Of a stretch of DNA of 32,787 bases, positions 8,465 through 17,597 are shown in pieces. Made by a program: the position numbers and the translations under genes. The number at the start of each line of letters is the position of its first letter. Position 1 is the first letter of the stretch. Source of the DNA: Calidithermus roseus (GTDB lineage Bacteria > Deinococcota > Deinococci > Deinococcales > Thermaceae); the NCBI RefSeq assembly GCF_003574095.1, contig NZ_QWLA01000038.1:1-32787 (forward strand), read 5' to 3'. The notes beneath the pieces were generated by a model. The model did no database searches. It was given only the letters and a program-made list of their open reading frames with translations, and had not been told where the DNA came from.

Positions 8465-10576
8465 GTGCTATGGCTGCGTTGTGCAGTGATCGCCCTGCTG
8501 CTGCTGGCTTTCCTGGGGCCCAGCCTGCCGTTGCAGCCGGTGCGCACGGTGGTGCTGCTCGACCAGAGCCCCTCAGCCCGCGAAGGGGTCGCGCAGGTGG
8601 CCAGCACCCTCCCACAGCTTCCCAACGTGCGCTATCTGGCCTTTGCCGAGCGGGCCCGGGAGGTCGCCTCGGCCAGCGCGCGCCGTGAGGATTTGGGCGA
8701 GGGCACCGACATCAACACGGCGTTGCTGGAAGCCCAGCGGCTCGAGCCCGACCGCATCGTGCTGCTGTCGGACGGCCTGTCCCAGGGCGAGGTATTACCC
8801 GTCCCGACCCCGGTATACGCCTTCTGGACCGCGCCCAGCCCCAGGATTTCGCTGAGCCTGCTGCCCCCCACCTACCCCGTACACGGGGAGACCGTGGAGG
8901 TGCGGGTATTGCTGGAGTCCACTGCCGACACCACCGCCCGCTTGGTGATTGAGGGCCCCGCCGGGCGGCAGGAGCGGCAAGTCCAGGTGAAGGCCGGACG
9001 GCAGAGCTTCGGCTACCGCTTCGCCCTCGAGCGCCCCGCCACCGTGCGGGCTCGCGTCGAGAGCGAGTTGGGCCAGGATGGCGCCCAGGTCCAGGTCAGC
9101 CCCGCCGACAAGGTACGGGTGTGGGTGCTGGGAGATGAGGCCCTGGCGCGTTACCTCGAGGCCCAGGGCTTCAGCGTCGAGCGCCGCCACCGGGTCGAGC
9201 TGCCCATCCAGGCCGATGTGGTGGCCCTCGGGGTGAGCACCCGCGACCTCAGCGAGGCCGAGATCGACGCGCTGCAAGACTTCTTGAACCAGGGCGGCAG
9301 CCTGCTGTGGACGGCTACGCCCAGAGGGTTGTTCTTCGGGGGCTGGGAGCGCAGCTCGCTCTCCGAGGCCATCCCGCTGGAGCCCCTGGAGCATGACGGC
9401 GGGGTAGGGCTGGTGCTGGTGCTCGACGTCTCGGGGAGTATGCTCCAGGACGATAAGCTGGGCCTGGCGGTGACGGGGGCGCTCGAGCTGATCCGTTCGG
9501 CGCGGGAGCAGGACTACGTGGGGGTGGTGGCCTTCTCCAGTAATTACCGCTGGGTTTTTCGACCCCGCCGCATGACCCCGCAGGGGCGCAAAGCCGCCGA
9601 GAGCTTGTTGTTGGCGGCTCGAGCCGGCGGGGGCACCCTGATCGGGGGAGCCTACGCCGAGGCGGTCAGGGCCTTAGAGCCACTCCCCGTGGAGGACAAG
9701 CGCATCCTGGTCATGACCGACGGGCAGGTGGCCGATCCCATCCAGCCCGTGCTGAGCGCCGCCGCACAGGGCCAGCAGCGCAAGATCTTCACCAGCAGCG
9801 TGGCGCTGGGTGCCGACGCCGACCAGGGCTTCCTGCGCGAACTCGCCCAGCAGGGGGGCGGGAGCTTCTGGTACGTGCCTAGCCCCAGCGACCTGCCCCG
9901 CTTTTTCCTCGAGGAAGCCCAGCGGCAGTTCAAACGGGAAGCGTTGGAGGGCAGCTTCGCCCTGGCCACCCGGCCCTGGGCCAGCGGCCTGCTCTACGCC
10001 CAGGAGGGTGCGGTGCTTGCAGTGGGAGAAAGCGGGCGCGGGCGGGTGGCGGCGCTAGCTACCGACCTCTCGCGCTCCTGGAAGGACTGGAAGGGAGCCA
10101 GTGGCTTCCTGGGCAGCCTGCTGCGCTGGCTCTCTCAGACCCCAGCCCGCCCCCGCGTGCAGGCAGTGCGAGGCGAGGATGGGGTGCGGGTGCTGCTGGA
10201 GGGCCAGTTCGAGCGCCCGGCCCTGCGCTACGCTGGGAAGGCCCAGGACTTCCTGCCGGTAGGCCCCCTGCGCTACGAGGCCCGCCTGCCCTACGGGGCC
10301 AGGGGTGAGGCGGCGGTACTCGAGGCGGGGGTGCCGCGCCTGAATCTCACCCTGCCCGCCCTGCCGGAGTGGCGGCTCGAGGACGGCAGGGCCAACCTGC
10401 GTGCCTTGGCCGAGGCCAGCGGGGGCCGCCTGCTGGGCGACCTCGCCGAGCTCACCGCCTTGCCCCAGCGCAAGGCCCTCGAGCTGCGCCCCTTGCTGGT
10501 GGCTCTGGCCCTGGCGCTGTTCGTGCTCGAGCGCTACCTGGAGTGGCGGCGGATGGGGGCGGTGGGGAGTTCATGA
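8465..10576 (+). CDS. Membrane-anchored protein with two VWA-like regions
   Basis: With the GTG start at 8465 it has 703 residues; the frame is open back to GTG 8375. GTG 8465 is preferred because CATAAT (8453-8458) ends 6 bases before it and the protein then begins directly with a membrane anchor (LWLRCAVIALLLLAFLG). A first VWA-like region carries DQSPS (33-37) and LLSDG (Asp103). A glutamine-amidotransferase-like segment (VWVLGDEAL... LQDFLNQGGSLLW) follows, with a full VWA domain inside it: MIDAS DVSGS (321-325), GGGTLIGGA and VMTDGQ (Asp419). A second membrane helix (LLVALALALFVLERYLEW) ends the protein. VWA domains bind protein partners through a metal; the partner is unknown. A protease gene follows after 21 bases. 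Confidence 0.8.
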   Translation: MLWLRCAVIALLLLAFLGPSLPLQPVRTVVLLDQSPSAREGVAQVASTLPQLPNVRYLAFAERAREVASASARREDLGEGTDINTALLEAQRLEPDRIVLLSDGLSQGEVLPVPTPVYAFWTAPSPRISLSLLPPTYPVHGETVEVRVLLESTADTTARLVIEGPAGRQERQVQVKAGRQSFGYRFALERPATVRARVESELGQDGAQVQVSPADKVRVWVLGDEALARYLEAQGFSVERRHRVELPIQADVVALGVSTRDLSEAEIDALQDFLNQGGSLLWTATPRGLFFGGWERSSLSEAIPLEPLEHDGGVGLVLVLDVSGSMLQDDKLGLAVTGALELIRSAREQDYVGVVAFSSNYRWVFRPRRMTPQGRKAAESLLLAARAGGGTLIGGAYAEAVRALEPLPVEDKRILVMTDGQVADPIQPVLSAAAQGQQRKIFTSSVALGADADQGFLRELAQQGGGSFWYVPSPSDLPRFFLEEAQRQFKREALEGSFALATRPWASGLLYAQEGAVLAVGESGRGRVAALATDLSRSWKDWKGASGFLGSLLRWLSQTPARPRVQAVRGEDGVRVLLEGQFERPALRYAGKAQDFLPVGPLRYEARLPYGARGEAAVLEAGVPRLNLTLPALPEWRLEDGRANLRALAEASGGRLLGDLAELTALPQRKALELRPLLVALALALFVLERYLEWRRMGAVGSS

Positions 10577-10597
10577 GACCTTGCTATCCTGTAGGGG

Positions 10598-12442
10598 ATG
10601 CGCTGGAAACCCCTGCTTTTGTTGGCGCTCACGGCCTGTAGTTGGGGCGAGCGGGTTCCTTCCGAGATTAAGTTGGCCTATCCCGGCAGTGGGGCTTTCT
10701 GGCTGGGGGTTCCCCACAATGCTGCGTGGGAGCTCGTACCCACCGAGCCCTCGAGCTGGCTCGAGCTGACCCCCAGCAAGGGCCTAGGGCCAGCGCAGAT
10801 CCGGGTGAGGGCTCGAGGCGACCGCCTGCCCGAGGCATCTCTGGCGGAGACCACCTACCGGCTGAGCGGCGACCTGAGCGCGACCATTCGCTTTCTCCAG
10901 CCGCAGGTACGGCTGACGGGACGCCTGGTCGAGGCCCCGGCGCTGGAGGAAAGCCGGTTGCCGGGGGCGGGATTGCGACCCCGCTCCGTCCCAGCCCCGA
11001 CGGGAGAGGTCCTGGTCAAGCTCAAGCCCGGTCAGCGCCCGCTACTCGATGGCCTGCGGCTGCTCAATTTCGACCCCCGTGCTCGCGTGGGCAAGCTGCG
11101 CTCGAGCGACCCCGGCCTGCTCGAGCGCCTGCGTGCTAGCCCTGGCGTCGAGTGGGCTGAGCCCAACGGCTGGGTGCAGGCCCAGGGCGAACCCACCGAC
11201 GAGCTATACCCCCAGCAGTGGTATTTGCGCTCGACCGGGGCCCGCTTCGTCTACCTGGGCAGCTTTGCCCGGCCCGTGACGGTGGCTGTGGTGGACACCG
11301 GTGTGCGCTACGACCACCCCGACCTGGCCGGGCGGCTGGTGTTGCCAGGCGAGGGGGCCTACGACTTCGTGAACGGCGACCCCGATCCTACCGACCCCGG
11401 AGATACCCTCAGGCCCACCATCGGCAGTCATGGCACCCACGTCAGCGGCATCGTGGCCGCCCGCAGCGGGACCAACACCCTGCCCCCGCAGTGCTATGAG
11501 GGTGGCCAGCCGGTCTGCTCGCAGAGCGGCACGGTGGGCGTGGCCTGGGCGGCACCGGTGCGGGTACTGCCGATCCGGGTGCTAGACGCGGCTGGCAACG
11601 GAACTTTCGAGGCGGTGGCAGCAGCAATCCGCTACGCGGCGGGCCTGGCTGTGCAGTGGCAAGGCCAACGCCTGCAACTGCTCGAGCCGGCCAGCGTGAT
11701 CAACCTCTCGCTGGGCAGCCTTCAGTACTCGCGGGCTTTGTGCGACGCGGTGGCCGAGGCTGTTCAGCAGGGCGTGCTGGTGGTGGCGGCGGCGGGCAAC
11801 TACCAGGACGTGAACCCCGGTGCGCTCTTCTACCCCGCTTCCTGCCCCGGAGCGCTGGGGGTCGGGGCCACCGACCTAGACTACCGCCCCACCTTCTACA
11901 GCCAGCAGAACGAGACCCTCGCGCTCAGCGTTCCCGGCGGTGACACCCGTAGTGGTGCGGCTGGGGGGATCCTCTCGACCACTTGGGATTTCAATGCCGG
12001 TCGCCCCAGCTACGCCTTCTACATGGGGACCTCGCAGGCCGCTCCGCAGGCCAGCGCGGCGCTGGCGCTGCTGCTGTCGAGCGACCCCGCCCTGTCCCCT
12101 GCGGCGGCCTGGGAGCGCCTCAAAACCCGCCTGACCGACCTGGGAGCCCCTGGCCGCGATGACGCCTATGGCTACGGTTTCCTCAGCCTGCCCACCGCGC
12201 TGGGCCTGAGCCTGCCGCCGGGTCCGCTGGCGGCCATGCTGCAAGGGCCAAGCCCGCATCCCCTGCTCGCCGATGCCGATGGCCGCTTCTCGAGCTACGT
12301 CCTGGCCGGAGCCTACACCCTCAGGGTCTGCCGGGATGACTCGGCAAACGGGCTGTGCGACGGTGGCGAGGCCAGCAGGGATCACGCCCTGCAGGTGCCT
12401 CCCCAGCCCAGCTTCGAGGCGGGGAACTTGCCGGGCCCTTGA
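10598..12442 (+). CDS. Subtilisin-like (S8) serine protease lipoprotein
   Basis: A 614-residue extracytoplasmic protease. The signal peptide ends in lipobox LTAC, making Cys14 the likely lipidated residue. A pro-region containing GEVLVKLKPGQRPLLDG and ending near SPGVEWAEPN resembles the S8 inhibitor propeptide. The catalytic triad is Asp233 (VAVVDTGVRYDHPDL), His278 (GSHGTHVSG) and Ser479 (MGTSQAAP), with the oxyanion Asn401 (AAAGN). Several cysteines (PQCYEGGQPVCSQ, ALCDAV, PASCPG) may form disulfides. A C-terminal tail of about 75 residues (FSSYVLAGAYTLRVCRDDSANGLCDG) looks like a small beta domain. The start lies 7 bases after TATCCT (10585-10590), again leaderless in style. Substrate unknown. 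Confidence 0.92.
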   Translation: MRWKPLLLLALTACSWGERVPSEIKLAYPGSGAFWLGVPHNAAWELVPTEPSSWLELTPSKGLGPAQIRVRARGDRLPEASLAETTYRLSGDLSATIRFLQPQVRLTGRLVEAPALEESRLPGAGLRPRSVPAPTGEVLVKLKPGQRPLLDGLRLLNFDPRARVGKLRSSDPGLLERLRASPGVEWAEPNGWVQAQGEPTDELYPQQWYLRSTGARFVYLGSFARPVTVAVVDTGVRYDHPDLAGRLVLPGEGAYDFVNGDPDPTDPGDTLRPTIGSHGTHVSGIVAARSGTNTLPPQCYEGGQPVCSQSGTVGVAWAAPVRVLPIRVLDAAGNGTFEAVAAAIRYAAGLAVQWQGQRLQLLEPASVINLSLGSLQYSRALCDAVAEAVQQGVLVVAAAGNYQDVNPGALFYPASCPGALGVGATDLDYRPTFYSQQNETLALSVPGGDTRSGAAGGILSTTWDFNAGRPSYAFYMGTSQAAPQASAALALLLSSDPALSPAAAWERLKTRLTDLGAPGRDDAYGYGFLSLPTALGLSLPPGPLAAMLQGPSPHPLLADADGRFSSYVLAGAYTLRVCRDDSANGLCDGGEASRDHALQVPPQPSFEAGNLPGP

Positions 12443-12471
12443 GCGATGCCCTCTTGCCCTGACCGTTTGTC

Positions 12472-12500
12472 TTGGCGCAGAGGGCTCGAGCCCGTACAAT
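12472..12500 (+). promoter_or_regulatory. tRNA-Leu promoter
   Basis: TTGGCG (12472-12477), 17 bases, TACAAT (12495-12500). Predicted start near 12507, eight bases before the tRNA. Confidence 0.65.
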
Positions 12501-12514
12501 ACCCATTGTTCTAC

Positions 12515-12600
12515 GCCGGGGTGGCGGAATGGTAGACGCTACGGACTTAAAATCCGTTGCCCGCAAGGGCGTGTGGGTTCGAGTCCCATCCCCGGCACCA
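12515..12600 (+). tRNA. tRNA-Leu(UAA)
   Basis: Acceptor GCCGGGG (12515-12521) pairs with CCCCGGC (12590-12596) and ACCA is encoded (12597-12600). The anticodon stem ACGGA/TCCGT encloses CTTAAAA, so the anticodon is TAA (12548-12550), reading UUA. A long variable arm (TGCCCGCAAGGGCGT) marks it as class II, as expected for leucine. The T-loop is GGTTCGAGTCC. Confidence 0.97.
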
Positions 12601-12603
12601 GCT

Positions 12604-12915
12604 TCATCCAGGCTCGGGCACCGGGCACTCGAGCTTGCCGGCGATGTCCTCCACGGCGGCGGTCAGCGAGGTTCCCATGCCCCAGGCCATGTGCCGCCCG
12701 TCGAGGTAGCCATAGATGATGTAGATATCGCGAGCGTCGTGGATGCTGCCGACCTCGAGCCTGACGTAAAACAGGTAACCACGCTCCCTCCAGGGAGCGA
12801 GACGCGAGTGGAAGATCAGTCGGTCGGCAGGGGTGATCAACGCTGATCGAACTCCTCCAACCCGCAAGCTACCACTGCTGCCCGCTTTCACGTGGCGTAT
12901 TTGCACCCCCGTCAT
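12604..12915 (-). CDS. Small hypothetical protein
   Basis: Up to 103 residues; not recognised. The sequence is mixed alpha/beta with RGYLFYVRLEVGSIHDARDIYIIYGYLDG in its centre and a short amphipathic helix (LTAAVEDIAGKLE) near the end, so it reads like a real small globular protein. The start is unclear: ATG 12915 has no ribosome-binding site, whereas GGAGGA precedes an in-frame TTG coding for LITPADRLIF, which would give about 76 residues. It ends just after tRNA-Leu, converging on it. Confidence 0.45.
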   Translation of the reverse strand: MTGVQIRHVKAGSSGSLRVGGVRSALITPADRLIFHSRLAPWRERGYLFYVRLEVGSIHDARDIYIIYGYLDGRHMAWGMGTSLTAAVEDIAGKLECPVPEPG

Positions 12916-12921
12916 ACGTCA

Positions 12922-12978
12922 TCCGCCCAACGCAAAACACCAAACGCCCTTCGATCACGGTTTTGGCGTTAGGCGCAC
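12922..12978. repeat. Inverted heptad-repeat pair
   Basis: Left arm: AACGCAA, AACACCA, AACGCCC in register (12929-12949). Right arm, opposite sense: GGCGTTA, GGCGCAC (12965-12978). The arms can form an imperfect hairpin upstream of the small hypothetical gene and downstream of the hemolysin III gene (both minus strand). Confidence 0.55.
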
Positions 12979-13020
12979 CTTGGCTGTCGGTGAATTCCGT
13001 AGGGGCTTGCCCTCTGTGCC

Positions 13021-13647
13021 TCAGCCCAAGTAGAGCGTGAGCACCAGCAGGTACATCCCGATGCTGCCCAGCAGCACCCACAGGTGCCACAGGCCGTGGA
13101 AGCCCACCAGCCGGGGCCAGGGGTTGGGCCATTTGGTGGCGTAGGTGATGGCTCCCAGACTGTAGGCCAGGCCGCCCAGGATGAGCCAGGCCAGCGCCCA
13201 GGGGCTCAGGGAGAGCTTGGGCAGGAAGAAAACCGCCAGCCAGCCCAGCCCGATGTAGGTGAGGGTGTTGAGCCAGCGCGGGATCTTGAGGGTGAAGATC
13301 TTTAGAGCGATGCCCACCGCCGCCAGCCCCCAAACCAGCCCCAGCAGCAGCGGGCGCAGAGAAGGCTCGAGGGCGCTGAGCACCACCGGGGTATAGCTCC
13401 CGGCGATGAACAGAAAGATCGCCGCGTGGTCGAGCTTGCGCAGGGCCAGCAGAACCCGTTCGGGAACCTCGAGCGCGTGGTAGAGGGTGCTGCTGGTGTA
13501 CATCAGGACCATCGAGAGGCCGAAGATCAGCGCACCGACGACCTTGGCCGCGTCGCTTCCCGACAGCGCCAGCAGAACCACCGTGCCCAGCAGCGCAAGC
13601 ACCGCTCCGGTGGCGTGGGAGTAGGTGTTAAAAGGTTCCCGGACCAT
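13021..13647 (-). CDS. Hemolysin III / PAQR-family membrane protein
   Basis: An integral membrane protein of 208 residues with seven hydrophobic segments. The family's conserved polar motifs are all present: SSTLYHA, KLDHAAIFLFIAGSYTP and the C-terminal GFHGLWHLWVLLGS, whose Ser, Asp and His residues form the putative metal site. Bacterial members (YqfA/TrhA) affect membrane homeostasis and were named for haemolysis by a Bacillus homologue; a toxin role here is unlikely. TATACC (minus strand, 13660-13655) ends 7 bases before ATG 13647, so the mRNA is probably leaderless. Confidence 0.93.
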   Translation of the reverse strand: MVREPFNTYSHATGAVLALLGTVVLLALSGSDAAKVVGALIFGLSMVLMYTSSTLYHALEVPERVLLALRKLDHAAIFLFIAGSYTPVVLSALEPSLRPLLLGLVWGLAAVGIALKIFTLKIPRWLNTLTYIGLGWLAVFFLPKLSLSPWALAWLILGGLAYSLGAITYATKWPNPWPRLVGFHGLWHLWVLLGSIGMYLLVLTLYLG

Positions 13648-13708
13648 GCCCCAGGGTATACCAGGCTCCTGCCGGGCGGGTGAGCCATTGGTGTGTGAGC
13701 GCGACGCG

Positions 13709-14479
13709 TCAGGCGATGCGGGTGTGCAGGGTGCCGATCCCCTCGATGGCCACCTCGACCTCGTCGCCGGGCTTGAGCTCGCCCACGCCCTCGGGGGTGC
13801 CGGTGAGCACCACGTCGCCGGGCTCGAGGGTCATGAACTGGCTGATATAGGAGAGGATGCGGGCAACGGGGAAGATCATCAGGCTGGTGTGGGCCTCCTG
13901 CCGCAGCTCGCCGTTGACGTAGGTGCGCAACACGGTGTCCTGGGGGTTCAGGGTGGTGACGACCCAGGGTCCGATGGGCAGGAACTTGTCGGCAGACTTG
14001 GCCCGCACCCATTGCAAGTCGGTTCGCTGCACGTCGCGGGCGGTGATGTCCAGCGCGCAGGTGTAGCCAAAGACGTGGTTGAGGGCATCTTCTTCACCGA
14101 CGTTTTTCATGCGGTCCCCGATGACCACCGCCAACTCACCCTCGTAGTGCAGCAACTTGGTGAAAGAAGGATAGGGCACCGCGTCGCCGGAGTCGTGGGG
14201 ACGGGCCGGATTGGCCGGGTCGGCCAGGGTGTTGAGGCCCTTGAGGAAGAGGCCGGGTTCGGTGGGCAGATCGTCCTTGTCGTGGCCCATCTCGCGGATG
14301 TGGTCGAGGTAGTTGCGGCCCACGCAGACGATCTTGCTGGGGGTGACGGGTACTCGCAACGCCACCGCTCCCAGGTCGAACTCGCGCCCGGTGGGGTTGC
14401 CGCCGGGCATGTCGGTCTCGTGGATGGTTTCGCCTTCCAGAACTCCCCAGCAGCCCTCGTTAAAACGCACGATTTTCAT
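13709..14479 (-). CDS. Fumarylacetoacetate hydrolase (FAH) family protein
   Basis: A 256-residue cytoplasmic enzyme with an N-terminal cap of about 50 residues ([19 protein letters not shown]) and a C-terminal FAH fold. Key motifs: [17 protein letters not shown], metal ligands in [12 protein letters not shown] (Glu-x-Glu) and [10 protein letters not shown], then [15 protein letters not shown] and [15 protein letters not shown]. The family includes acylpyruvases, oxaloacetate decarboxylases and 2-hydroxyhepta-2,4-diene-1,7-dioate isomerases; the sequence does not separate them. TATACT (14494-14489, minus strand) lies 9 bases before the ATG. No aromatic-degradation genes are nearby, so acylpyruvase or oxaloacetate tautomerase-like housekeeping roles are as likely. 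Confidence 0.9.
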   Translation of the reverse strand: MKIVRFNEGCWGVLEGETIHETDMPGGNPTGREFDLGAVALRVPVTPSKIVCVGRNYLDHIREMGHDKDDLPTEPGLFLKGLNTLADPANPARPHDSGDAVPYPSFTKLLHYEGELAVVIGDRMKNVGEEDALNHVFGYTCALDITARDVQRTDLQWVRAKSADKFLPIGPWVVTTLNPQDTVLRTYVNGELRQEAHTSLMIFPVARILSYISQFMTLEPGDVVLTGTPEGVGELKPGDEVEVAIEGIGTLHTRIA

Positions 14480-14549
14480 GGCGATGTGAGTATACCCTGC
14501 TCTACCAGGTCATTTCTCCCTTTCGTGGGCGAACCAAAGGCGATGCGTA

Positions 14550-15563
<1,014 letters not shown>

Positions 15564-15589
15564 TTACCATCTGCCAGAGGCGGCGTTGC

Positions 15590-15595
15590 TATACT
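15590..15595 (+). promoter_or_regulatory. -10 element of the exported protein gene at 15605
   Basis: TATACT ends 9 bases before ATG 15605. A possible -35, TTACCA (15564-15569), is 20 bases upstream, longer than ideal. Confidence 0.5.
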
Positions 15596-15604
15596 CGGCC
15601 CATC

Positions 15605-16315
15605 ATGAGCAAAAACATTCTGCGCATTTTGGCGGCGCTATTGGTCTGCGCGCTTCCCCTGCTCGTGACTGCCCAGACCCGCGCCCCCAATGGGCTGGCC
15701 CTGAGCATGGGCACCATCAACGCCGAAGGTCAGCAGACGATGGGCTCCTTCGTGCTGGCGAGTTTCTACATACCTGCCCTCGAGCCCGAGTACAAGCAGG
15801 ACGTGAAGGTGGTGGTGCGCGGGCCGGCGGGCTGGAACAAGGGGCAGGCCCTGGAGTTCGAAGTCGCCGAGGTCGCTCCTGCAGAGGGTTACTGGAGCTT
15901 CACCGGGGCCGAGGACGTGCCCCTGTTGAGCGGCAGATATATCGCCGAGGCCGTCATAGACGGCAAGACCTTGCACTCGGAGATCAGCGTGGATGCGACC
16001 CAGCGGCTCGAGGTGCCCCAGATCCAGAGCATCCAGAGCGGCGGGACCTCGCGCCTGAGCCTGCGCTGGCGCAGCGTCGCCGGTGCGGAGGTGTACCTGG
16101 TGGGGCTCTACGATGCCCAGGGCAACGAACTCGCACAGACCACCTCCGCCGATGCCGAGGAGAGCTTCACTGGGCTTGATCTCAAGCCCGGCATCAGCTA
16201 CTACGCCCAGGTCATCGCCTTTTCCCACGACCCCAATTTTTCGGTCGAACAGTTTGCCCGCTTGCCCAGCCAGGTCAACGTGGCGTATGACCTCGAGGAG
16301 TTCAGCTTGAGGTAG
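15605..16315 (+). CDS. Exported protein with fibronectin-III-like domain, unknown function
   Basis: A 236-residue protein. Residues 1-23 form a signal peptide (KNILRILAALLVCALPLLVTAQ) with a likely signal peptidase I site after VTA. The next 110 residues look like a beta-sandwich (VKVVVRGPAGW, SGRYIAEAVIDGK). The last 90 resemble a fibronectin type III module: LRWRSVAGAEVYLVGLYDAQG followed by the typical PGISYYAQVIAF strand. No catalytic motif is seen. It is probably a periplasmic or surface protein. A second envelope gene follows, but from its own -10. Confidence 0.75.
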   Translation: MSKNILRILAALLVCALPLLVTAQTRAPNGLALSMGTINAEGQQTMGSFVLASFYIPALEPEYKQDVKVVVRGPAGWNKGQALEFEVAEVAPAEGYWSFTGAEDVPLLSGRYIAEAVIDGKTLHSEISVDATQRLEVPQIQSIQSGGTSRLSLRWRSVAGAEVYLVGLYDAQGNELAQTTSADAEESFTGLDLKPGISYYAQVIAFSHDPNFSVEQFARLPSQVNVAYDLEEFSLR

Positions 16316-16459
16316 AACCCCGATAGCCGAAGGTCTTTCGCAAGGGTGCAGCCTGCCGTGCCCTGCAGGATGAGGGTGAGTGTTCGCAGCGCCGGTGCAG
16401 GTTCGTGGGATTTAGGTCGCTCTCATGGTTTCCAAAAGGGCCGACCGTACCCTTTGGGC

Positions 16460-16885
16460 GTGAAACGAGTGACGGTCCTTCTATTCCTGGCCATGGGGCT
16501 TCTGCTCAGCAGTTGCGTTCCCACGTCCGGTGGTTTGCCCCCGTTTGTCAATCCGCCTGCTTCCACGCCTTACGGTGGGGAATACGCCAATGAGATCCTC
16601 AAGCTCCCCGTCTACCCGCGCAGCCGCACCCTCGACAAGCGGGAATTCGGCAACGGCAACAGCCGGGTGCGCTTCCGGGTGGAGGGTGTCAACGTGCGCA
16701 TGATCTACAACTTCTTCACCGACCAGATCGAGGACGCGGGCTGGGGCCGCAACCGCTTGGAGAGCGAGGGGCAGAACCGGACCTGGCAGGGCGTGTACCA
16801 GCGGGGCATTCGGCTTGTGCGTATACGGGTGCAGCAGGAGGGCAACAGCGACGTCTACGTCCTCGAGGTCACCTTCTTGCAGTGA
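16460..16885 (+). CDS. Small lipoprotein, unknown function
   Basis: With GTG 16460 as start the protein has 141 residues. The signal peptide KRVTVLLFLAMGLLLSSC ends in a lipobox (LSSC). The frame is open upstream to 16346, but TACCCT (16448-16453) 6 bases before this GTG and the immediate signal peptide favour 16460. The mature part contains EILKLPVYPRSRTLDKREF and YNFFTDQIEDAGWGRNRLES, reminiscent of small envelope proteins with one alpha/beta domain that bring a two-stranded sheet and helix together. Function not recognised. Confidence 0.7.
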   Translation: MKRVTVLLFLAMGLLLSSCVPTSGGLPPFVNPPASTPYGGEYANEILKLPVYPRSRTLDKREFGNGNSRVRFRVEGVNVRMIYNFFTDQIEDAGWGRNRLESEGQNRTWQGVYQRGIRLVRIRVQQEGNSDVYVLEVTFLQ

Positions 16886-16934
16886 GGGCCGAGAGTCGAT
16901 AGGGGGTATCCACTGCTGGCCATGGGCTATCTCT

Positions 16935-17519
16935 CTACTGCGCTTGTGGGGCGCCTGGGGCGAAGTTCAGCCCGTTGTATTTCTGCTGGATCTTTTCCGG
17001 GGGCTCAATTACCCAATCTCGCGCCAGTTGAGCTGCGGCATCCAGCACGCGCTCCATCACCGGGAGGAGTTCGGGCCGGAAGCCGCTCAGCACCCACGTA
17101 GCCCCTTCTTCGGGGCTGGGGGGCTTGCCGATACCGATGCGCAGACGGTGAAAGGCCGTGCTGCCCAGGTGCTTGCTGATGGACTCGAGGCCGTAGTTCC
17201 CCGCGTTCCCCCCTCCGGCCTTGAAGCGCAGGCGGCCAGGTGGCAGGTCCATCTCGTCGTGGATCACCAGGATGCGCTCGGGAGGAATCTTGTAGAAGCG
17301 GGCAAAGGGGGCTACTGCCTCGCCGGTGGCGTTGTAGAAGGTGGCGGGCTTCATCAGCCAGCCCTTCTCCTCTCCCACGGCCATCTCGGCTACGAAGGCG
17401 TTGCCTTTGAGGCGGTAGTCCTTCGGGGAGGCCAGCCGGTCGAGCACCATGAAGCCGACGTTGTGCTTGGTGCGGGCATATTGCAGGCCGGGGTTGCCCT
17501 GTCCGACGATGAGAAACAT
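16935..17519 (-). CDS. pth: Peptidyl-tRNA hydrolase
   Basis: Cleaves peptidyl-tRNAs released from ribosomes; cytoplasmic, 194 residues. Conserved sites: Asn9 in GQGNPG, catalytic His19 in TKHNVGF, TFYNATG (Asn63) and Asp88 in HDEMDL. The loop that in E. coli Pth reads GGHGGHNGL is GGGNAGNYGL here, so the usual HN pair is replaced; I recall a similar change in Thermus Pth, so this is probably a lineage trait. The gene lies 78 bases downstream of rplY on the same strand, separated by a heptad-repeat hairpin, and has no obvious ribosome-binding site of its own. Confidence 0.94.
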   Translation of the reverse strand: MFLIVGQGNPGLQYARTKHNVGFMVLDRLASPKDYRLKGNAFVAEMAVGEEKGWLMKPATFYNATGEAVAPFARFYKIPPERILVIHDEMDLPPGRLRFKAGGGNAGNYGLESISKHLGSTAFHRLRIGIGKPPSPEEGATWVLSGFRPELLPVMERVLDAAAQLARDWVIEPPEKIQQKYNGLNFAPGAPQAQ

Positions 17520-17526
17520 ATGCCAA

Positions 17527-17586
17527 AGCGCTTAACGCTGAACGCCTAACGCCAAAGACCCGCTGGGTGCTCGACGTTAGGCGTTG
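17527..17586. repeat. Inverted heptad-repeat hairpin between rplY and pth
   Basis: Left arm in 7-base register: AGCGCTT, AACGCTG, AACGCCT, AACGCCA (17527-17554). Right arm: GACGTTA, GGCGTTG (17573-17586). AACGCCTAACGCC (17541-17553) pairs with GACGTTAGGCGTT (17573-17585), 12 of 13 positions, with a 19-base loop. It could act as an intercistronic attenuator or mRNA-stability element. Confidence 0.6.
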
Positions 17587-17597
17587 GGGGAGTGGGC

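Noticed and set aside
12472-12846. Plus-strand frame across tRNA-Leu
   Set aside because: It spans a clear tRNA gene and has no protein features.
17080-17250. Damaged Pth active site (GGGNAGNYGL in place of GGHGGHNGL)
   Set aside because: Main catalytic residues (Asn9, His19, Asp88) are intact and a similar loop is recalled in Thermus, so it is probably lineage variation.
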